A DNA stretch of 64,000 nucleotides from Coffea arabica (taxonomy: Eukaryota > Streptophyta > Magnoliopsida > Gentianales > Rubiaceae): positions 22,080,501 to 22,144,500 of the forward strand of contig NC_092323.1 of the NCBI RefSeq assembly GCF_036785885.1. Reading direction: 5' to 3'. The translations under genes and the position numbers were made by a program. Positions 57,600 to 64,000 of the stretch are shown here, piece after piece (the stretch's first letter is position 1; each line of letters opens with the position of its first letter). The notes under the pieces were generated by a model, which was not told the origin of the DNA, did not search any database, and saw only the letters and a program-made list of their open reading frames with translations.

Positions 57600-58990
57600 C
57601 ATTGAGTACTATTATTTTAGTTAGTTATGGCATAATTTCCTCATGCATATGAAAATTACTCTAATAGTGAATCAATTACTCTCATACCTACTCTCGTGGT
57701 TATGCAATTAGATACAAATTAATTACCTCTATGAAATTACCTAAAATGAATCACTAAAACCACAAAGATGCACCCCTACTTTCGTGAGTGTACTCTCTAG
57801 GTTTAACACCTCTTGAACTAATGTTAAATCCCAATTTTCATTTAAGAAACAACACCTTTAGATAATCACAAATAATGATACCAAGTTAATCATGATTTGA
57901 GGAGCAAAAGAGCTAAATAACTTGCTCAAATTAAAAGCATCAAATAACCAAGAAATTAACACAATACAATCATAGAAAGTTAAACCAAACTTAAGGCATA
58001 AACTTTAGAAACGCATAATAAATATAAAATCCAGAGCTTGCATATTAACTAAACTTAGAATCAATTACAAAAGATAAAGAGTTGGAAAGATAGAGTAACT
58101 CTTGTCACATGAGCTCTCTTCTTGTCTTCTTCTTTCTCCAACTTCTTCTTCATTCAGCTAACACACAAGAAAGGATGAACTAGCTAAAACTACACTATTC
58201 TACACTACCTAAACTAAAGGGCTAAAAACTATCTAAGAACTACATTTTGTGGTGTTTCTTCACCCCCTCTCCAAGCTCTCTTGATTCTTGCAACTCTATG
58301 GCTATTTATAGATGAATTTAGTTAAAAAATGAGGCTTCAAACATCACTTTTATAGCTGCAAAATAGTTGTCACATGTCTATCAATAACTATGAATTATTG
58401 GGGGAGAAAACAAGTTGTGCAATTGGAGAGCCGTAATTTCTGACTAGAATCCGGCCAAATATCTGTCTAAAATTGGCTGGATTTCTCCCCTGTTTTGCTT
58501 CTCAATTTCTATTCAACCTTTAATGTTGTTCCAAATTTGCATCAATTTTAACTGAACTTTTCTTAGAATTAACTCTTGACCAAAACATAATACTTGTATT
58601 CCTTTGAGTTAGCTTTCCAATACATCAAGAATCACTTCATTTGGATTTGTGTAGGCTACAAATGACTGAAATGCCCTTAATTGTTCAATGCCTTGTTTTA
58701 GTTTCGACCATAGAAGTTGGCTACTATAATTTGGTTTTTTCACCTAGAAAACGTTTAAATTGGATTTCAATGTCTTCATAGGAATTGTAGATCTATCTCT
58801 TATATTCAAAATGGTTCAAAAATCATCTCAATCTGATCATTGTAGCTCAAGTTATAGCCAAAATACGAAAATGTGTCAAAGCAGTCAACTTTCCTTTTTC
58901 ATCCAAATGAAGTCTATTTCCAACTCCTATAAAAAAATTATGGACAAACTATAAGTAAAAAGGGAAATAAACCTCATTTAAACACTTAAG
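57600..58990. repeat. Degenerate LTR-like repeat, copy 2
   Basis: Matches the order of motifs of 22500-23900 (AGTTATGGCATAATTTCCTC, AGTGAATCAATTACTC, CTTGTCACATGAGCTCTC, GCTCAAGTTATAGCCAAAAT). No coding region. Same unresolved element family. Confidence 0.6.
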
Positions 58991-59152
58991 AGCATTTTAA
59001 ACTAATTATAGCCAAAATAATTCATTTTCTTCTTATAGCATTACGAAAGTGATTGAAAATATCATAAAATGTCATTTTAATATAGCTCAAAATAGTCAAT
59101 TATCATTTATGCATGGTATTTTATGTATTAGTTTGTTTATTTCGTCCACAAA

Positions 59153-59786
59153 CTAAGTGGGGGATTGTTGGAATAGTTTGTGAATGAAATAGAAATGAAA
59201 CTTGTTACAACAAAGAATTTGGAAACTTAAGAGTCTTGTTGGAAGTCAAAAGTTTCTGAAATTTTTGGCATTTTCTATCCATTAAAGGGGTTTAATGGTA
59301 CCTTTCAATGTTCATGAATGTCCATAAACATGTAAAATAGTGGTTGAATAACTTGTGATCTTTGAGTTGTTTTTTCAATATAAAATGACAAGTCTCCACC
59401 ATAGAAACTAACTAGAATCTTGATCATCTCTTTGTAGAGCAAACTTGACATTTGCCATCAAGTTTCTCAAAAATTTTGTTGTATCCTAGATGTAATTTGC
59501 CATAATCCTGTAGCAAGTACTTTGTGTAGTGGGAGGCAAATAACACATTAAGGACAGTGTCAAACACATCTCAAGGTCATCATTTTCATCCCCCTTTTTA
59601 AGTGAAATTTGTGTAATACAAATTTCTGCACTTTTCTTGGTGCTTGAGTATCAGTTACACCAACAATCCCAAATGGAGGTCTAGATCTCTAGTTACAGTC
59701 AATGTTCTAAAGCTGCATCAAATTGCCAATTTTGGTCAAATAGACCCTTTGATACTCTGAAATCTGCCAAATCATAAAACATAACA
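59153..59786 (+). repeat. Possible Copia 3' LTR with purine tract
   Basis: AAGTGGGGGAT directly followed by TGTTGGAATAGTTTG (59166) is the usual junction of polypurine tract and LTR in plant Copia elements. The LTR may end at CATAACA (59786). No pol sequence is visible upstream, so it is a fragment at best. Confidence 0.4.
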
Positions 59787-60099
59787 TAAATCTTTTTATT
59801 AAGCTTTTAATTTAAACGAAAGACTAAGTGTTGTAGAAATAAAATATATAAACTTGTCACTTTATCATTCTATTTTTTGTATAATATACTTAGCCAAAAC
59901 GTTGTCTTCCTTATATTCATCAAGGAAAATATATTGGGAGAATTTGGAATATGGACACCAGAAGAATCAATTTTCCTAAGCAGGGTATAACTTTCAACAA
60001 ATTCCTGAAGAGGGAATAAGTTACTATTCAATAATTATTATTATAATTAAGTTCAAATCAAATTTATCAAAATCTCAAAGTCTGTTAAAACAGACAACA
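59787..60099. other. AT-rich spacer, no gene seen
   Basis: No supported ORF or element. Confidence 0.4.
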
Positions 60100-60255
60100 C
60101 TCAAACAGCTTAACAAGAGGGACGGATGCAGGATTCTAGTTTAAGGAGGCGAACAGTCAAGCAAGGAACAAAAAAAAGTCATGAGAAATGAAGTGCACTA
60201 AGTTAAAATGAAAGTTCAATAAACGATAATTAACAACTAAGTATTTTAACAATAA
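60100..60255 (+). repeat. Dispersed repeat, copy 2
   Basis: Same sequence as 46600-46765, ending close to the Gypsy LTR boundary. Confidence 0.55.
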
Positions 60256-60293
60256 AAAACAATGTGTAAAGTAAATTATGAATGTTGGACTCT

Positions 60294-61831
60294 TGACAGG
60301 TGCCGAACCTGTGCAATAATAATAAATAAAACCTAACTACCACTAAAAGCAGTCAATAATCAATTCTAAGTACTGGAGCAGAGACTCTAGGTGTGCAATG
60401 GGTTACTTGATTCACCCTGTTCCCGAAGAGTTTGCTTAATCCGATATACTTGAATTAATTATTTAACTGAATTCACTAACTAGTAGACAGTGGTAAGCAG
60501 GGTCGTCTTTTCAGGGACTAGCGAGAAATTTGTTTCTTTTCAAGTCAAGATTAATGGGGGGTTTTGGAATTAAATGCCAATTAAACAAATTTAATGCAGA
60601 AAATAATTAATTAAAAGAAATAATTAAGAGAAACTCTAGCCAAGGGTACACTTCAGAAATGGTTCATGCACTGATCATCGATTCACAGATAATTCCAACA
60701 CTTATTAATAGATTGGTTATAGTTGTCATGCACGCGATAAACAATCAACCTTTCCTTAATTTCTCGATAGTTAAGGTACGACTGTTAACTATTTTTCTAA
60801 CCCAAAAACAACCCTAGGTACGACCGTAGGATTTAATTTCTAGATTGCATTAATAATTAGAAAGACTCAATCCTAACTAATAAACACGCTACGAGAGTTT
60901 ATTTAAATTAGATCATATGTTCCCCTGACATAAACCCAATTACGCCAGTTGCTACTGAGATAGAGATAACGAACAATTACGGATTCAATTATCCCTATTT
61001 AGCAAAATAGCCTATATGAACAATTAATTATTGCGCACTAATCAATCATTCACAAGGGCTATAACGATTAGAAGTAGGAAGCATATAAATACCAATAAAT
61101 AAAGAAAATAATTAAAAACGGTTTAGATCTCACAGTGATTGCTGAACCAATTCGTCAGTTGCCCCCTTGACTAGAATTGAGAAGCTAGTTCTCCATTAAT
61201 GGAGAACCAGCCGTGCCAAAGTAAAAATAATCGCCCCTGCTTTTCTAATGTTTTCTCCCTTTTAAAAGTCGGCTCAGGAGGAAAAGTCCCCAACCTACGT
61301 ACCTTCCAATCGTTTTTCAAAGTAAAAACAAAGTCAAAGACAAGCCTTCACGAAGTCTCCTAATCCTCTACGTTTTTTAGCCACTCAAAGGGATGAAGGA
61401 AATCCCTTTCCTTTTAGGCTAGGCCCACCAGAGAGAACAAACAGATCCCCATCCGGATTCCTCTCCTTCAAAATTGGTACCCGAGTACCAATTTTTCTAA
61501 ACAATAGGAGTCCTATTATAGATAGCTTTCTTCAGCTTTTGAAATGGCCCCACTGCTTTTCCACATTGTAGTCCGCTGCTTCATTCAGTTTTGGAAGCTT
61601 TCACGTGTGCAAATTATCCTGAGAATCCATCCTTGAAAGCTGGAGTTAGGCGTGGGCACGCCAAACTATCAGGGAGTCTGCTGGAATGACGATTTTCAGT
61701 ACTTTTTCTTCACCACTTCCTGTAATTAATCCCGAACACAAAACCTGAGTAGAATCCACCCAACTAGTGCAATATTTAGTCAAACAATTATGCAATAATA
61801 TCAAAATATCCCACTAAAATGCACCCTATCA
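60294..61831 (-). repeat. 3' LTR of the second Gypsy element
   Basis: On the plus strand it begins TGACAGGTGCCGAACCTGTG and ends GCACCCTATCA (element orientation TGATAGGGTGC...CCTGTCA), 1538 bp. It shares TGAATCAAGTAACCCATTGC and CACGCTACGAGAG-type motifs with the first Gypsy LTRs. It also contains one GGCGTGGGCACGCC near 61650. Confidence 0.85.
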
Positions 61832-61845
61832 ATCTCCCCCACACC
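61832..61845 (-). other. Polypurine tract of the second Gypsy element
   Basis: In element orientation GGTGTGGGGGAGATT directly precedes the LTR start TGATAGGG. Confidence 0.7.
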
Positions 61846-63227
61846 TAAACGATGCTTGTCCTCAAGCATGAGAACATAAATCAAGTAATTAAATTCAAAT
61901 AATAATATTACTCAAATCTTCTATTGCCAAGATATAATTAAAACATATGTCAAGTATTAGTGACAATTTTCAAGAAATATCTCTCCAATTAGCTTTGAAG
62001 ATTAAGGACTCCTTCAATTTATGACTAACTAATCTAAGAATATAAAATATTCAACCAACATCTATAAGCAAATGGTTCGACTAGTAAGCAAAATCTCAAC
62101 ATTAGAATTCATGGATCAGTGGGCTAACAATTCATTTAAACACTTTCACATTTTTCACTATTAGCACTTTTTTCTAAAATATTCCCACACTTGATTGATT
62201 TTTTTTTCGGGAGAATGCTTAGTTTTTAGCCATTCAAGCGTTTTAACGCGAACTCCGACATTGGCCACATGAAGAAGCCCGGTTACTCAGCCATTATCGC
62301 TTAAAAATCACATACTCATAGTTATCGTCGCTTTTTGACGCGAAAGTCGACACTTATGGTGAAGACTTCCGGTTACTAAGCAACGATACTAGCGAAGTAT
62401 AGCCGAATACTATTCATAAATAAGCATCAAATTAAAATTAAAAATCACACAAGCCCGCTTCATTTTTTAAACATGGAGAACTAAGATTAATAGCTAAACC
62501 AATTTGCACAAAAAATGCTAGACAAATATTTACAATACTTAGAAAAGTTAACCAACAAGTGCAAAAGTCACAAAATCTCAAATATTCACCAGAGAGATAC
62601 CTTTGAATTTAACCATGTCATACTTAACACTTTAGAGTGTAAAATCTCAGCAGTAATAGAAAAATTTGAAACATCTAACCATCATTTATCAGAAACAGTC
62701 ACAAATACGCACAAGATAGGTAAAAATTGGATAAAATTCGACTGAATCAATAAAAAAAATCCAACAAAAATACCTACACTGGCACTTTTTCAATAAAATA
62801 CCAATGTACTACTCCCCCCACACCTAAACCTTACATTGTCCTCAATGTAAGCAATAAAGAATAAAATTCAAAGCAAAAAGGGACAACGAAACTTCCCTGA
62901 TCATCAAAATGGGGGTTGTGACATAGCTGTAGGTGAGAGGCACAAGACATGTAAAGCTTGATGGCAAAACTGATGAAGATGAAGGCTATGATCGGCAGCT
63001 AAGCATGTCGAGTGGCTCACGATGGATAAAGGAGAATTACGCACGATAAGTAGCGATAATCAGGAACCGACGACCCGCGTTGAACAACACAACGGTGGCA
63101 GTGGAATTTGAGGTCCTTTGGTTGCGGTCTTGTGGCTGGAAAAGAAAAGAAAGGAATAAAAAGGAAAGGGAGAGAAGAAGAAAAGAGAGAAAGAAAGAAG
63201 AATCATGGGGTTTTTTTTTTCTTTTTA
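61846..63227 (-). other. 3' untranslated region of the second Gypsy element
   Basis: Non-coding. 62215-62400 and 62800-62860 (ACTCCCCCCACACCTAAACC, ACATTGTCCTCAATGTAAG) correspond to 18655-18815 and 18158-18205 of the first Gypsy element, inverted. 63135-63210 is a purine tract, the inverse of the pyrimidine tract at 17690. The ORF at 62515-62745 is not supported by any domain. Confidence 0.65.
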
Positions 63228-63544
63228 GGGTTAATTCCACTTTGTCCCCCCAAACTTTGGACAATTATCCACTTAAGTCCCTAAATTTTAAAATGGGACA
63301 CTTAAGTCCCTAAACTTATAAATACCTCCCACTTAAGTCCCTGAACTTATAAAATGGGACACTTAAATTCCTAAACCCTTATAAAATGGGACACTTCGAC
63401 CACCAACGGCATTCAGGATTTGTTAACAATTTTCCTTAAGTGGGAGGTATTTATAAGTTTAGGGACTTAAGTGTCCCATTTTGAAATTTAGGGACTTAAG
63501 TGGGTAATTGTCCAAAGTTTAGGGGGACAAAGTGGAATTAACCC
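63228..63544. mobile_element. Fold-back MITE, 317 bp
   Basis: Ends are GGGTTAATTCCACTTTGTCC and its inverse, continuing as an imperfect inverted repeat of about 120 bases (ACTTAAGTCCCTAAA / TTTAGGGACTTAAGT). The left arm contains internal duplications of the ACTTAAGTCCCTAAACTTAT unit. The flanks are T-rich (TTTTTA / TTTTTTTA), so the target duplication cannot be fixed exactly. No coding. Confidence 0.85.
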
Positions 63545-63573
63545 TTTTTTTAAAGAAAGGAACCCCTGTGTTA

Positions 63574-63897
63574 GGCGTGGGTACGCCTAACTGCCTTCGA
63601 GTCTTCTGACCAACCGTCCGAAATGGAGATCCTTAAACGTGACCACCTGGCGTGGGCACGCCTAACTACTAGAGAGTTTTCTGACCAATTTTCGGAAATT
63701 GAGTTCCTTAGGCGTGACCACCTGGCATGGGCACGCCTAACTACTATAGAATCTTCTGACCGCAGATAAAAATTGCTTTCCTTAAGCGTGACCATCTGGC
63801 GTGGGCACGCCTAACTGCTGGGTAGTCTTCTGTCCGCCAATTTAAAACTTCCTTCTTCAGGCATGACCACCTAGCGTGGGCACGTCTAACTGCCAGT
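63574..63897 (-). repeat. 75-bp tandem repeat with palindromic core
   Basis: Five units start at 63574, 63649, 63724, 63798 and 63873. Each opens with a GGCGTGGGCACGCCTAACT variant. The three complete central units carry TCTTCTGACC or close variants and CGTGACCACCT. ORFs on the minus strand with repeated RRAHARWSRL reflect this repeat, not a protein. Confidence 0.9.
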
Positions 63898-64000
63898 TCC
63901 CTGCCACAAAAGCAACAAATCAGTAAATGCAACTAACACTTAACAAAAACTCCAAAAACATAAATAAAAAAAAAACAAAATAAAGGCCTTGGGTTGCCTC

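Larger units (their letters stand above)
60294..64000 (-). mobile_element. Second Ty3/Gypsy element, 3' part, minus strand (continues beyond window)
   Basis: The LTR at 60294-61831 is followed inwards by a purine tract and a long 3' untranslated region to the window end. LTR end, 3' UTR motifs and overall order match the first Gypsy element in inverse orientation. The last bases (63984-64000) read, inverted, GAGGCAACCCAAGGCC, the motif that follows the polyprotein stop (compare GGGAGACAACCCA at 17134), so coding sequence would start just outside. The target duplication cannot be checked. Confidence 0.85.

Noticed and set aside
63574..63897. Regularly spaced repeats that could be mistaken for a CRISPR-like array
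   Set aside because: Eukaryotic context; the spacers are also similar to each other, so it is a 75-bp minisatellite inside a retrotransposon.
63571..63932. Minus-strand ORFs with repeated RRAHARWSRL, which look like a repeat protein
   Set aside because: They are translations of the 75-bp DNA tandem repeat, with no other protein-like feature and differing frames between units.

Overview
The window is nuclear DNA of a flowering plant, most likely an asterid eudicot. Four paralogous resistance genes have the layout of the late-blight R1-type coiled-coil NB-ARC-LRR family: a long N-terminal R1-like region, then NB-ARC and LRRs, all in one exon. They sit in AT-rich DNA full of Ty3/Gypsy and Ty1/Copia retrotransposons, MITEs and SINE/LINE remnants. 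Rubiaceae (coffee-like) or a related lamiid order would fit, but that is inference from gene family and element types only.

Layout, left to right. 1-1173: LRR 3' end of NLR-A, cut by the window edge. 1626-4802: fold-back element with arms of about 1.1 kb. 4803-9187: AT-rich spacer with a long (AT)-type array. 9193-20859: Gypsy element with a 5-bp target duplication (CTTAG) that keeps only gag and part of protease. Its left LTR holds a complete-ended Copia element (9905-13742, minus strand, 147-bp LTRs, target duplication GTCTT), and its right LTR holds a 341-bp insertion with 132-bp direct repeats. 20860-29626: spacer with a MULE-like TIR element (24499-26070) and duplicated NLR upstream blocks. 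29627-33828: NLR-B, split exactly in the P-loop by a 405-bp hAT-like MITE. 34859-35915: hAT-like element; about 36124-36545: LINE fragment. 38842-42558: NLR-C, the only uninterrupted full-length gene (1238 aa). 42559-52043: long spacer with SINE, LINE and hAT remnants and a telo-box leader-like piece. 52044-55850: NLR-D, full length but with a TAG nonsense codon in NB-ARC. 55851-60293: T-rich degenerate repeats and LTR-like remnants. 60294-64000: a second Gypsy element on the minus strand, running off the window.

The four NLRs and their flanks arose by tandem duplication. Upstream blocks are shared between NLR-B and NLR-C (27.8-29.6 versus 36.6-38.8 kb) and between NLR-B and NLR-D (24.0-27.6 versus 49.6-51.6 kb). 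A 3' flank block is shared by NLR-B and NLR-C. This is a birth-and-death R-gene cluster: one apparently functional intracellular immune receptor, two recently broken copies and one partial copy, with transposons doing much of the breaking.

I found no wholly new system. The most unusual things are the MITE that splits the P-loop and supplies a well-placed ATG to the downstream NB-LRR half, the gag-only Gypsy element, the odd 341-bp insertion with 14-bp target duplication, and a palindromic-core tandem repeat shared by the two Gypsy 3' regions. Element boundaries marked approximate were placed by eye.
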